Positions 27,945 to 37,842 of a stretch of 64,000 bases of DNA are shown here, in pieces. Numbering within the stretch: the stretch's first letter is position 1; each line of letters opens with the position of its first letter. The notes beneath the pieces are model-generated. The model was not told where the DNA came from, did not search any database, and saw only the letters and a program-made list of their open reading frames with translations. The stretch is from Gracilimonas halophila. Lineage in GTDB: Bacteria > Bacteroidota > Rhodothermia > Balneolales > Balneolaceae. The translations under genes were made by a program, and so were the position numbers. The stretch spans positions 1 to 64,000 of the forward strand of contig NZ_JBHULI010000025.1 in the NCBI RefSeq assembly GCF_042684365.1, in the 5' to 3' direction.

Positions 27945-29390
27945 TCCACTCTTTGAGATCACGCCGGGGATTAGGCTTGGTAAGCCGGAAATGATTATGC
28001 AGCCTGTATTCACCTCTCAGGTTCACAGAAATTCTCCCCTTGAGTGGGAGATCAAATAATTCGGCTGTTCCTGAATTTTTTTCGTGGGGTGTGGTCCCCA
28101 AGGGCAACCGAGGATGATTCCGACCCCATCGCCCTTTGCACCCACACCCTCCGCCCGACTTCGCATTCGCTCAGTCCGGCACCTCCCTCAAGGGAGGACT
28201 CTCCGGGGTTGTATTAATGTATTGATACTTAATCAGTAATTATCATGTATTGAACAACGAAAAGTCCTCTCCTTGCGAAGGAGAGGATTCAGGTGAGGTC
28301 GGGGATCAGGCTTTGTAAGCAGGAAATGATTTTTGTTACCCATATTTACACCTCCGTTTCACAGAAATTCTCCCCTTGAGGGGAGATCAATCCAAGCAGC
28401 TGTTCCTGCTTGGGTTTCGTGGGGTGTGGTCACCAAGGGTAACCGAGGTTAATTACAACCCCACAGCCCTTGGCACCCACACCCTCCGCCCGACTTCGCA
28501 TTCGCTCAGTCCGGCACCTCCCTCAAGGGAGGACTCTCCTGGATTATTTTAGTTATTGATACTAAATCACCAACTATCTTGTATTGAACGACGAAAATTC
28601 TCCCCTTGAGCGGGAGATCAAAAAATTCGGCTGTTCCCGAATTTTTTTCGTGGGGTGTGGTCACCAAGGGCAACCGAGGATGATTCCGACCCCATCGCCC
28701 TTGGCACCCACACCCTCCGCCCGACTTCGCATTCGCTCAGTCCGGCACCTCCCTCAAGGGAGGACTCTCCTGGATTATTTTAGTTATTGATACTAAATCA
28801 CCAACTATCTTGTATTGAACGANNNNNNNNNNAGCCCTTGGCACCCACCCTCACCTTTGTTTCCTCTCCCGGGAGAGGAAGACGCATTAGTGAGATGGGA
28901 GATAGGTAATACTTAGTGCGGTTGAAATACGATGGACTTAGTTATTTTTAAATTTTGAATGTTTAAATGTTAAATGAGTCCGACATTTAACATTTAAAAC
29001 TATGGCATTTAAAATTCATCGAATGAATGCCTCGGACATAAACAAGCGAAAGCCTTCAGGCTTGCCTACATGGCTACCACCTTGCCACAAGCAAGGAACG
29101 TGTCCCTCTCCGGAGAGGGAATGCGAAATGAGCCTGCTCATACAGCGAGGGAGAGGAGAGTATGGGGCAAGCAAATTAAATCCATAACGAAATACCCTAA
29201 AGCCCCAAACTGGAAGCTGGAGCTTCCGGGACTGCATTCCCAAGCCGGAGCTTGGGAACGAGTTCAAGAAACAAATCTAAAACCTAAAACCTTGAGCCTT
29301 GCCCCCAAACCCTAAAACCAATAAAAAAAGAAATAACTTTTCTATGTTATTTTTCGTTATTTACAACACACCTACAAAAAATAAAAGATA
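27945..29390. repeat. Tandem CTCCCC/GGTGTGG modules and other palindromes
   Basis: Modules occur at 28031-28312, 28365-28590 and 28596-28822; the last two form a 231-bp tandem pair. Their downstream flanks are almost identical, but the hairpin arms differ: CCAAGCAG/CTGCTTGG at 28392-28413, AAAAATTCGG/CCGAATTTTT at 28621-28646. A CTCTCCCGGGAGAG element (28866-28882), an AT-rich ATTTAAC palindrome (28945-29010), a truncated GGAGAGGG element (29113-29164) and a GCTTCC/GCTTGGG double hairpin (29213-29262) follow. The last ~80 bases are probably the vapB promoter region. Confidence 0.8.
28823..28832. other. Assembly gap (10 N)
   Basis: Ten Ns interrupt the third tandem repeat module. The true length of the array here is unknown. 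Confidence 0.99.
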
Positions 29391-29627
29391 ATGCCCTTCG
29401 AAACAGCCAAGCTTAAAAATAAATCAGGATCCCAAATTATTCAGATACCGGAAGGACTGAAAATTGAGGATGATAAGGTATATCTAAAGAAGGTGGGCAA
29501 TTCCATCTATGTGATACCATTCCATAAACCCTGGGATTCACTGATTCATGGTACGGAGATGTTTACAGAAGATTATTTAGCTGAAAGGGAGCAGCCGAAA
29601 GTGCAAGAAAGAGAGCTTTTTGAATGA
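29391..29627 (+). CDS. vapB: VapB-type antitoxin (AbrB/MazE fold)
   Basis: A 78-aa protein with the swapped-hairpin core: AKLKNKSGSQIIQIPEGLKI and VYLKKVGNSIYVIP, followed by an acidic toxin-binding tail. It should bind DNA and neutralise the VapC encoded by the next gene, whose ATG overlaps its stop by 4 bases. Such pairs usually repress their own promoter. The pair stands alone in a repeat field. Confidence 0.85.
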   Translation: MPFETAKLKNKSGSQIIQIPEGLKIEDDKVYLKKVGNSIYVIPFHKPWDSLIHGTEMFTEDYLAEREQPKVQERELFE

Positions 29628-30031
29628 TAGAATATATGCTGGATACCAATATTTGTATCTATATCATTAAGCGAAAGCCTGAGGCAGTATTTAATCGATT
29701 TAAAGAACTAACCCCGGGGAAAGTTGGTATATCTTCCATTACCTTAGCAGAAATGCAATATGGTATTGGCAAAAGCTCAAAACCTGATCAGAATCAGGAA
29801 GCTTTAAATCAATTCTTGCTGCCATTAGAAATACTGGATTTTGATACTAAAGCAGCTATTGAATACGGAAAAATACGATCTGCTTTAGAGAAAAAAGGAA
29901 CACCCATTGGGTCTTTAGACACCTTAATTGCCGCACACGCGAAAAGTGTCGGTGCGATACTCGTAACCAATAACATGAAAGAATTTAATCGGGTACCTGG
30001 CTTATCGACTGAAAATTGGGTTTCGGAATAA
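29624..30031 (+). CDS. vapC: VapC-type toxin, PIN-domain ribonuclease
   Basis: A 135-aa PIN domain. The acidic metal-binding residues are D in YMLDTNICIYI, E in ITLAEMQYG, and two D positions in GSLDTLIAAHA and LVTNNMKEF (the last usually D, here N-N-M-K-E-F). VapC toxins cleave tRNA or rRNA when free of VapB. The gene is intact and normal in length. Confidence 0.88.
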   Translation: MIEYMLDTNICIYIIKRKPEAVFNRFKELTPGKVGISSITLAEMQYGIGKSSKPDQNQEALNQFLLPLEILDFDTKAAIEYGKIRSALEKKGTPIGSLDTLIAAHAKSVGAILVTNNMKEFNRVPGLSTENWVSE

Positions 30032-30670
30032 GTTAAAAGACTGTTTACGGGGTCTTGAATAATTGCGTTGCTTGCAGTCGGGAGATCCCTCGACGTTCGC
30101 TTCCTCATCGGGATGACAGGGGCACAATCAACCTCCATGCGCCACTGTCGTGGCAGATGCCCGACCAACGGGAGGCTAGGGTGGGTAGAAAAGGCCCCCA
30201 TCATCCTGAACGAAGCGAATGCGTAGTGAAGGATCTCCCTGAATCGATTTGGGGTGCTGAACAACGAAACTTTGGTAAGTTATTCCCCATATCAAGGAGA
30301 TCCCGCATCTTCATATTCATTACGTGCGGGATGACAGCCCTTGGGTAGTTATTTTTTAGGCTCACCCCAACTCCAAAAAAGACCGTCATCCCGGTCAAGA
30401 TGCAGCGGAGCGGAATCGCCGAACCGGGATCTCCCGGACGCGGGCTTGATGTTAAACAACGAGCCGTTAGCAAATACGTTGCATGCAGTCGGGAGATCCC
30501 TCGTCGTTCGCTTTGCTTCCTCCTCGGGATGACAGGGGCGCAATCAACCGTCATAATTCAATAAAAAAACTGTAAGGAATCGGTTTCTAAACGCTCTTAC
30601 ATAGTATGAAAACGTATTATGTATATATGACATCAAATCGGAAAGGAAAGGTTTGATACTAAACAAACTG
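30032..30670. repeat. Repeats of the GTCATCC...GGGATGAC class
   Basis: Several half and whole copies are recognisable: GGGAGATCCCTCG ... GGGATGACAGG (30079-30120, 30491-30536), TCATCCTGAACGAAGCG (30201-30220), GGAGATCCCGC ... GCGGGATGACAG (30296-30336) and CGTCATCCCGG (30383-30393). Arms pair with each other over variable spacers. I see no gene. Confidence 0.75.
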
Positions 30671-30700
30671 TTGACATTTGTAAACAAAATGGGGTATATT
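30671..30700 (+). promoter_or_regulatory. Possible sigma-70-like promoter of the HicA-like gene
   Basis: TTGACA (30671-30676) and TATATT (30695-30700) are 18 bases apart, just upstream of the ATG at 30705. Transcription from it would begin at or next to the start codon, implying a leaderless message. Bacteroidota promoters often differ from this consensus, so the call is tentative. Confidence 0.3.
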
Positions 30701-30704
30701 AAAT

Positions 30705-30938
30705 ATGACGGTAAGCAAACATCCATCCAAAGAAATACAATCAGCCATTGAATATGCCGTAGATAAAGGGTGGCGGGTTATTGAAACCGGAAAGTCAGGA
30801 CATGCATTTTGTCGGTTATACTGTCCGGAACAAAGCAGAGAAGGGTGTCAGCTCTCTGTTTGGAGTACCCCAAGAAATGAAGGCAATCATGCAAAGCAAA
30901 TAATTAGACGTGTTGATAGATGTCCCCATCATTCATAA
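30705..30938 (+). CDS. HicA-like small protein, candidate toxin
   Basis: A 77-aa protein with SKEIQSAIEYAVDKGWRVIE, GHAFCRLYCP, LSVWSTPRN and NHAKQIIRRVDRCPHH. The helix-then-G-W-R opening and central G-H-x-x-x-R with a conserved His recall HicA-type dsRNA-binding toxins, although it is not a textbook HicA. I recognise it as one half of a widespread uncharacterised pair, the other being the HTH protein that follows 26 bases later. Toxicity is inferred only. Confidence 0.6.
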   Translation: MTVSKHPSKEIQSAIEYAVDKGWRVIETGKSGHAFCRLYCPEQSREGCQLSVWSTPRNEGNHAKQIIRRVDRCPHHS

Positions 30939-30964
30939 GACAGAATTTTTTAACTGAGGTAGCT

Positions 30965-31567
30965 ATGAAAAAAGAAATACACACATTTACACTGTTATTA
31001 GATAATGAAAATGAATTAACAAATGAACTGGAAGATGCATTGTTTCAGGCAGGATGTGATGATGGGATACTGTATAGCAAAAATCAGGTGGTGTATATTG
31101 AATTTGACAGGGAAGCAGAAAGCCTTGAAGAAGCCGTAATTAGTGCTATTAATGATGTAGAATCAGCAGGTTTCCAGGTAGCACGTGTTGAACCCAGTGA
31201 CCTTGTTACAAGTGCCGAAATATCACGACGCGCACAACGAAGCCGACAGTCTGTAGCACAAATTATTAAGGGTAAAAGAGGAAAAGGTGGTTTTCCCATT
31301 CCGGTAGCCGGGGTGACAGGCAAAACATCCGTATGGAGTTGGGCAGAAGTATCAAATTGGCTTTTAAAAAAGGAAAAAATTGACGATCCATTTTTAGTCA
31401 AGAAAGCGGAAGTAATCAGGGACATTAATGATACTCTTGAGTTAAGAAAGAATCCCTTTTTAGCAAAGAAAGTGAATTTCTTTATCCATAAAATTGAACA
31501 AAAACCGGACGCAATCAATAGCTTATTATCTGAATCAAAAAGAAAGAAGTACTACAAGAATAAGTAG
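30965..31567 (+). CDS. HTH protein paired with the HicA-like gene, candidate antitoxin
   Basis: I start at ATG 30965, which follows GAGGTAGCT, a good ribosome site; a start at 30920 would overlap the upstream gene. The 200-aa product has an N-terminal alpha/beta domain (FTLLLDNENELTNELEDALFQAGCDD ... VYIEFDREAESLEEAV) and a helix-turn-helix from LVTSAEISRRAQRSRQSVAQII, then a segment GGFPIPVAG-x6-SVWSWAEVSNWL as in MerR/excisionase-type winged helices. It probably binds the operon promoter and its small partner. Confidence 0.6.
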   Translation: MKKEIHTFTLLLDNENELTNELEDALFQAGCDDGILYSKNQVVYIEFDREAESLEEAVISAINDVESAGFQVARVEPSDLVTSAEISRRAQRSRQSVAQIIKGKRGKGGFPIPVAGVTGKTSVWSWAEVSNWLLKKEKIDDPFLVKKAEVIRDINDTLELRKNPFLAKKVNFFIHKIEQKPDAINSLLSESKRKKYYKNK

Positions 31568-32314
31568 TTTTTTAGAACCAGATCCCAAACTAATAATAAC
31601 CTTTCATCCCGAGCAAACTGTAGCGTATGCGGGATCGCTATGCCCAAATCCAAGAAGGCCGTCATCCCGGTCAAGATGCAGCGGAGTGGAATCGCCGAAC
31701 CGGGATCTCCCTGATGCGGGCTTGCTGTTAAACAACGCCTCGTTGGCAAGTACGTTGCTACGATTGAGGAGATTGCCACAGGCTTTGTTCCCGTTCGGTC
31801 AGTGAAGCCTTCGCAAAGTCGAGGTAGTGGTGATATTGTAATGATCCTTTTCGTCGGACCTTGGTCAGCAACTATATGGAATTCCACAAAGGAAATTCTC
31901 CCCTTGAGCGGGAGATCAAAAAATTCGGCTGTTCCCGAATTTTTTTCGTGGGGTGTGATCACCAGGGGCAACCGAGGTTGATCTTGACGCATCACCCATA
32001 CCACCCACCCTCACCTTTGTTTCCTCTCCCGGGAGAGGAAGACGCTTTAGTGAGTTTGGGAGATAGGTAATACTGGGCTGCGGTTGAAATACGATGGACT
32101 TAGTTAGTTTTAAATTTTGAATGTTTAAATGTTAAATGAGTCCGACATTTAACATTTAAAACTATGGCATTTAAAATTCATCGAATGAATGTCTCGGATA
32201 TAAACAAGCCAAAGCTGAAGCTGTGCTTTCTGTCCCTCTTGAGCCTTGCACCTAAAACCTTGAACCTTGAACCTAAAACGTGTAAATTGAAACTAAAGAT
32301 TTTAAAATACACAT
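31568..32314. repeat. Mixed repeats before the DUF4143 gene
   Basis: A GTCATCCCGG / CCGGGATCTCC element (31661-31715) precedes a partial CTCCCC module with hairpin AAATTCGG / CCGAATTT (31921-31928 / 31935-31942). A CTCTCCCGGGAGAG element (32025-32040) and an AT-rich palindrome (32105-32190) follow; the latter nearly duplicates 28945-29028. The final ~100 bases are plain leader. Confidence 0.75.
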
Positions 32315-33472
32315 ATGATACCCAGAATACTTACCAAAGATCTAAGGCATTCGCTGGATCATTTTCCGGTCACGGCTATATTGGGTCCGAGGCAATGCGG
32401 TAAATCAACCCTGGCAAAGCATATGATCTCTGAGCTTGATAGGGAGGCCGTTTATCTGGATCTGGAACGTCCATCCGATCTGCAAAAGCTGGAAGATGCG
32501 GAGTGGTTTTTGTCTCGCCAAAAAGGAAAACTGGTATGTATTGATGAAATACAGCGTGAGCCGGAGCTTTTTCCCGTACTGCGAAGTATCGTGGATGCGC
32601 ATGAGCATAATGGACAGTTCTTGATTCTTGGTTCAGCATCAAGGGATCTGATCAAGCAAAGTTCTGAATCTCTGGCCGGACGTATCATCTACAAAAAACT
32701 AACTCCTTTTTTATGGGATGAGATCCATACCGAAACAACCCTGGAAGAATATATGGTGAAGGGAGGGTTTCCCCGAAGTGTTATGGTTGGTGAAAAGGTA
32801 AGCATGGAATGGCGGGAGAGTTTTATTACCACTTTCCTGGAGCGGGACCTGTTGCAGTTTGCGGGATTCAGTCCGGTCTCCATGCGCCGATTATGGCAGA
32901 TGCTGGCTCACTCAAATGGCCAAACAGCAAATTACAGTGCATTGGGAAGTTCACTGGGGATCAGTCATACTTCTGTAAAGAAATACATTGATCTGCTTGA
33001 AGGCACTTTTATGGTGCGCCAATTAAGACCATACAAAGGGAATACCAAAAAGAGGCTTGTGAAATCGCCGAAGGTGTATATCACGGATAGCGGGCTGACA
33101 ACAGCACTGCTTAAGTTGAGGTCATTTGAGGAAGCGGCAGGGCATCCCGCATTTGGATCGTTGTGGGAGAGCATGGTGATAGAAAACATAGCCGGCCATT
33201 ATCCCAAGCTGGAGTTGTCGTTTTACAGAACCAATCACGGAAATGAAATTGATCTTGTGATCAGTGACGGGACCTCAATGATAGCCATAGAATGTAAATC
33301 AACACTATCCCCAAATTTAAGCCGCGGAAACTACACAGCTATTGAGGATATAGATCCGGTTAAAACACTCGTAGTGATTCCTGCTGAAAAAGGATATCCC
33401 TACAAAGAAAATATAGATGTGGTAACCCTGTCGGAACTGATTAAAATCATTCCTGAATTATTAAAAATTTAA
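32315..33472 (+). CDS. AAA+ ATPase with C-terminal DUF4143 domain
   Basis: A 385-aa protein. The Walker A is ILGPRQCGKSTLAK (residues ~22-35), Walker B VCIDEIQREPELF and sensor FLILGSASRDL. The C-terminal DUF4143 part begins near GGFPRSV and ends with a PD-(D/E)XK-like core, GNEIDLVISD-x7-IECKST. Such proteins are common solitary genes scattered through genomes with unknown function, possibly mobile. Here it sits between repeat blocks without partners. The adjoining upstream ~100 bases show no strong promoter. Confidence 0.85.
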   Translation: MIPRILTKDLRHSLDHFPVTAILGPRQCGKSTLAKHMISELDREAVYLDLERPSDLQKLEDAEWFLSRQKGKLVCIDEIQREPELFPVLRSIVDAHEHNGQFLILGSASRDLIKQSSESLAGRIIYKKLTPFLWDEIHTETTLEEYMVKGGFPRSVMVGEKVSMEWRESFITTFLERDLLQFAGFSPVSMRRLWQMLAHSNGQTANYSALGSSLGISHTSVKKYIDLLEGTFMVRQLRPYKGNTKKRLVKSPKVYITDSGLTTALLKLRSFEEAAGHPAFGSLWESMVIENIAGHYPKLELSFYRTNHGNEIDLVISDGTSMIAIECKSTLSPNLSRGNYTAIEDIDPVKTLVVIPAEKGYPYKENIDVVTLSELIKIIPELLKI

Positions 33473-35835
33473 GATCCGTTCCTGGGCCTACGTTCATCCT
33501 ATTCAAGAAAAAAAGTGGAAGTCTCCCCTTGAGGGGAGATCAAAAAATTCAGCTGTTCCTGAATTTTTTTCGTGGGGTGTGGTCACCAAGGGCAACCGAG
33601 GTTGATTTCGACCCATCACCCATACCACCCACCCTCACCTTTGTTTCCTCTCCCGGGAGAGGAAGACGCTTTAGTGAGTTTGGGAGATAGTTAATAGTTT
33701 AGTGTTTATGGTAGATACATCAGTTTGAACTCTCGACAGCAGTACGGGACAGGCATGATTTTCTTGATGAAAGGATTAGCAGGATGGATGGGTAATCAAG
33801 AACATCCCTTAATCCTACAAATCATGGTTCAGAAGTAAGGAAGTAACTAAAGCACCGTAAACTCCACGCTCCTCCCCGCCCCCGAACTTGTTCGGGACGA
33901 GGACCCTTTGGGGTAGTCAAGGTTGATCACGATTCCTTTGCCTTTGGACACCCTCCGCCTCCCATTCGGTCGGCACCTCCCTCAAGGGAGGACTCTCCGG
34001 GGTTGTTTCAAAGTATTGATACTTAATCAGCAACTATCTTGTATTGACTAACGAAAATTCTCCCCTTGAGGGGAGATCAATCCAAGCAGTTGTTCCTGCT
34101 TGGGATTCGTGGGGTGTGTTCACCAGGGGCAACCGAGGTTGATTTCGACCCATCACCCATACCACCCACCCTCACCTTTGTTTCCTCTCCCGGGAGAGGA
34201 AGACGCTTTAGTGAGATAGGAGATAGTTAATAGTTTAGTGTTTATGGTAGATACATCAGTTTGAACTCTCGACAGCAGTACGGGACAGGCATGATTTTCT
34301 TGATGAAAGGATTAGCAGGATGGAAGAGGAATAATCAAGAACATCCCTTAATCCTACAAATCATGGTTCAGAAGTAAGGAAGTAACTAAAGCACCGTAAA
34401 CTCCACGCTCCTCCCCGCCCCCGAACGCTTTCGGGGCTGTCCCTCCAAAGGGACAAAGGTGAATATCGAACACGGAATATTGAATATTCAACATTGAAGT
34501 TTTTGAGATTTTAACTTCGGAAACAAGCTATTGAAGTTAGAGAAACCCAACACCTCCGATCTGTGGACAGATACAATTGTGTAAAACTCTTTGCGCCTAG
34601 ATCCTGTCCCTCTTTGGAGAGGGAATGCGAAATGAGCTTGCTCATACAGCGAGGGAGAGGAGAGTGTGGGGCAAGTAAGGTAGAATCCATGACAAATTAT
34701 CTATAGCCCAAAATCCTCCTGTACACAAACACCGGGTTCAGTCCTGGAGAGACAACGAGTCTTAAACTGGAGGCAGAGCCTCCGGCAGGCATTACGCAGC
34801 GGAGCTACGTAACGAGAATAATCAAGAACATCCCTTAATCCTACAAATCATGGTTCAGAAGTAAGGAAGTAACTAAAGCACCGTAAACTCCACGCTCCTC
34901 CCCGCCCCCGAACTTGTTCGGGACGAGGACCCTTTGGGGTAGTCAAGGTTGATCACGATTCCTTTGCCTTTGGACACCCTCCGCCTCCCATTCGGTCGGC
35001 ACCTCCCTCAAGGGAGGACTCTCCGGGGTTGTTTCAAAGTATTGATACTTAATCAGCAACTATCTTGTATTGACTAACGAAAATTCTCCCCTTGAGGGGA
35101 GATCAAAAAATTCAGCTGTTCCTGAATTTTTTTCGTGGGGTGTGGTCACCAGGGGCAACCGAGGTTGATTTCGACCCATCACCCATACCACCCACCCTCA
35201 CCTTTGTTTCCTCTCCCGGGAGAGGAAGACGCTTTAGTGAGATAGGAGATAGTTAATACTGCGGTACGGTTGAAATGCGATGGACGATGTACCGACCTGC
35301 GAGGGAATGTCTCGGATATCAACAAGCAAAGGCCTTCAGGCCTGCCTTAATGGCGACCAACTTTCCACAAGCATGCGGTTCAGCCCTGTTGCGATAACGA
35401 GTCATAAACAGGAAGCCGGAGCTTCCGGGAAGGGGTTACACAGCAGAGCGGCGTAACGAGAACAAAGCCCTAACGCTCCTCCCCGCAAGTAACAGCTGAA
35501 GCTGTTCTTGCTGTCCCTCCAAAGGGACACAGGTTCTTGCCAATGGTTATAAAGCAGCCAAGGTTTAGGCCTATTAAGCAAGCAAGAACCTGTCCCTCTT
35601 TGGAGAGGGAATGTCCCGAACTTGTTCGGGACGAGGGAGAGGAGAGTATGGGGCTATCGGGTTGAATAATGCACGAATGTCCATATTCACCAACGGCTTC
35701 AATCCTAACGACTACATGGAGCCCCGAGAATTCGCGGGTATGCCGAGGAAGGATCTCCTCCCTTAAACAAACAATGAATGAAATTGTTAGCTAAATTAGT
35801 TACTATTATTACATTCAAACATTATCCTTTCAGTT
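33473..35835. repeat. 2.3-kb repeat block with long direct duplications
   Basis: A segment of ~375 bp at 33521-33895 recurs at 34056-34435, and ~270 bp at 33800-34070 recurs at 34825-35095. Inside are CTCCCC modules with hairpin arms AAAATTCAG (33544-33567), CCAAGCAG (34082-34103) and AAAATTCAG (35105-35129). A GTCCCGAAC-TT-GTTCGGGAC hairpin (35613-35632) and an AACAGCT-GA-AGCTGTT hairpin (35491-35506) also occur. No gene was found; the last ~60 bases lead into the antitoxin-like gene. Confidence 0.8.
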
Positions 35836-36060
35836 ATGAGCAAGAAAAAGACCATATCTGCCAAATCCTTAAACAGGGCAATGAAAAGTTCCAATCAGCG
35901 AGCTATCCGCACCAACAAAGCCCTTGGATTAGATACAGTGTACGTTAAGGGGAAATCAATTATCCGGGAACATGCAGATGGCGGAAAATCAACTATTCAA
36001 AAATTGAACGGATCTTCATTAAAGTCACGTACCATCAAAGGACCACTGAAAATCGGGTGA
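35836..36060 (+). CDS. Small basic protein preceding a zeta-toxin-like gene, candidate antitoxin
   Basis: A 74-aa lysine-rich protein with VYVKGKSIIREHADGGKSTIQKL in the middle. It belongs to no family I can name. The same small protein type commonly precedes ZTL/zeta-like kinases. The next gene starts one base after its stop, so the two are cotranscribed, and a role as antitoxin is likely but unproven. Confidence 0.55.
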   Translation: MSKKKTISAKSLNRAMKSSNQRAIRTNKALGLDTVYVKGKSIIREHADGGKSTIQKLNGSSLKSRTIKGPLKIG

Positions 36061-36061
36061 T

Positions 36062-36799
36062 ATGGGCAAAAAACGTCTTCGGATGTTCGCAGGTCCAAAT
36101 GGATCAGGTAAAAGTGAGTTAATAAAAGAGCTTGAAGAAAGAGAGATTCCGCTTGGCCCGCTGGTAAATGCAGATAATATCGCCAAAAAACTTAAAGAAT
36201 CCGGTTTTATTGATCTGAGTGATTATAAACTCAAAAATATCACGCAAGCCAATTGGGATGAAGCTATAAAATCCATACCTGAACTTATCTCACGGATCAA
36301 AAGAATTGGACGTATTCCCGAGGTCTTAATCAAAGAAAACACCTTAGTTTATAAGACTAAGCATTTTGAAAGTTATGTAAGTGCATTATTAGCGGATTTT
36401 TTACGATATATGATGGTTGAGCAGAACATCAGCTTTAGTTTTGAAACCGTCATGTCCCATGAAGCTAAGATCACATTTTTGAGCTTTGTAAAAGACAATG
36501 AATACACGACCTATTTATATTACATCGCTACTGAATCTCCTGAGATCAATATTGCCAGAGTGGAGAACAGGGTTGCAAAAGGCGGTCATGATGTTCAAAA
36601 AGAAAAAATAAGAAGTCGTTATTATAAAAGTTTGGAATTACTCTTCGATGCTTTAAAAACATCCGACCGGGCTTTCCTTATTGATAACTCAAAAAAGAGT
36701 AACTTTGTGATACTTGAGAAAAAATATGATGGTTTGGGATATCCACAGGTCGAAACTATGCCCAATTGGTTTATGGAGTTTGTTCATAAGAAATTATAA
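36062..36799 (+). CDS. Zeta-toxin-like P-loop kinase
   Basis: A 245-aa P-loop protein with MFAGPNGSGKSELIKEL at the N-terminus, VNADNIAKKL (the conserved D of the zeta substrate site), FSFETVMSHEAKITFL and YIATESPEINIARVENRVAKGGHDV-x9-RYYKS with the arginines that complete the active site. Zeta toxins phosphorylate UDP-activated amino sugars, blocking cell-wall synthesis. With the 74-aa partner it forms a non-epsilon toxin-antitoxin candidate. Confidence 0.78.
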   Translation: MGKKRLRMFAGPNGSGKSELIKELEEREIPLGPLVNADNIAKKLKESGFIDLSDYKLKNITQANWDEAIKSIPELISRIKRIGRIPEVLIKENTLVYKTKHFESYVSALLADFLRYMMVEQNISFSFETVMSHEAKITFLSFVKDNEYTTYLYYIATESPEINIARVENRVAKGGHDVQKEKIRSRYYKSLELLFDALKTSDRAFLIDNSKKSNFVILEKKYDGLGYPQVETMPNWFMEFVHKKL

Positions 36800-37329
36800 T
36801 CGAAGCAGAGTTGCCGTTCCGGGATCTCTAGAAATCGACTTGGGATACTCAACAACATCTCGAAATCTGTCCCTCTTTGGAGAGGAAAGTATGGGGCAGT
36901 CAAGGTTGATCACGATTCCTTTGCCTTTGGACACCCTCCGCCTCCCTCAAGGGAGGACTTTATATGGACTTGCGTTTCACGTTTTCAATAATAGTAATAA
37001 TGCCAACAGAGTGGAAGCCGGAACTTCCGGGACTGCATCCCCAAGCGGGAGCTTGGGAACGAGCTAAAAATAACTCAAAGCAATATCTCCATCTGACGGC
37101 TGCATGAGGGTCAGGGACTCCATTCCTGCAAAGAGCCGTCTGATGGATAGATCAAGGCCTTGATGTCTGAAACTGTTTTTCGCTGAAGCCTTCGCAATGA
37201 CGAGGTGATGGTGAGTTGTAATGATTCTTTTCGTCGGTCCTCCGTCCTCTGTCGTTCGTCACCCAACCCACTTGCACCTCGCAACTAAAACCTAAAAACC
37301 ACTACCTACTTACCAAAATTATCCGTAAA
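36800..37329. repeat. Truncated repeats upstream of the Rrf2 gene
   Basis: Partial GGAGAGG and CCTCAAGGGAGG elements (36868-36960), a GCTTCC/GCTTGGG double hairpin (37013-37062) and a CCATCTGACGGCT ... AGCCGTCTGATGG palindrome (37092-37144) with an unusual ~36-nt insert. No gene is seen. Confidence 0.7.
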
Positions 37330-37349
37330 TTAAGACAAATAACTCTTAA
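37330..37349. promoter_or_regulatory. Candidate Rrf2 operator TTAAGA-N8-TCTTAA
   Basis: Perfect 6-bp arms separated by 8 bases, ending 15 bases before the ATG of the Rrf2 regulator. The same palindrome with the same spacing occurs before ric, the 598-aa gene and nirK (twice). This position suggests autoregulation. Confidence 0.7.
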
Positions 37350-37364
37350 ATAGATCCATCGGTT

Positions 37365-37817
37365 ATGCTGTTATCAAAATCATGTGTGTATGGCTTGCGG
37401 GCGTCCTTATATCTGGCCTCGAAGAAAGACGGTGAGTTCTATTCCCTGAAGGATATCAGCGAAGAGCTGGAGATCTCCTTCCACTTTTTAACCAAGATCC
37501 TGCAACAGCTTACCGCCGACGGATTGATGGAGTCCTACAAAGGACCCAATGGGGGAGTCCGCCTCTCACAAAAGGGCAAAGACGCCACCCTGTTTGATCT
37601 GGTAGTTGCTATAGACGGACCTGGACTGATCACCCAATGCGCCCTTGGTCTGCCGGGTTGCGGTTCCCAGGAACCCTGTCCCTTGCACGAAAGCTGGGTA
37701 GAAACCCGAGGTTCCATCGAAAACATGCTCAAGCGCACCAGCCTGATCGGCATAGCCAAAGAAGGAAAGGAGAAGCACTTCCGCCTGACAGCTGAAGGGC
37801 AATTTTCATGGCAGTGA
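37365..37817 (+). CDS. Rrf2-family regulator, likely NO-sensing (NsrR-like)
   Basis: A 150-aa winged-helix protein. The DNA-binding domain includes YGLRASLYLASKKDGEFYSLKDISEEL and FLTKILQQLTADGLMESYKGPNGGVRL. Three cysteines in TQCALGLPGCGSQEPCPLH (C-x6-C-x5-C) can hold an Fe-S cluster as in NsrR/IscR. Its neighbour is the NO-damage repair gene ric, and both have the same palindrome just upstream, so it probably represses NO-response genes until its cluster is nitrosylated. Confidence 0.8.
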   Translation: MLLSKSCVYGLRASLYLASKKDGEFYSLKDISEELEISFHFLTKILQQLTADGLMESYKGPNGGVRLSQKGKDATLFDLVVAIDGPGLITQCALGLPGCGSQEPCPLHESWVETRGSIENMLKRTSLIGIAKEGKEKHFRLTAEGQFSWQ

Positions 37818-37842
37818 GCTGAATAAAAAAATTTGAATATAA

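Noticed and set aside
26565..28790. Several 60-155-codon frames in the repeat field
   Set aside because: They translate palindromic repeats, recur with the repeats, and lack ribosome sites or domains.
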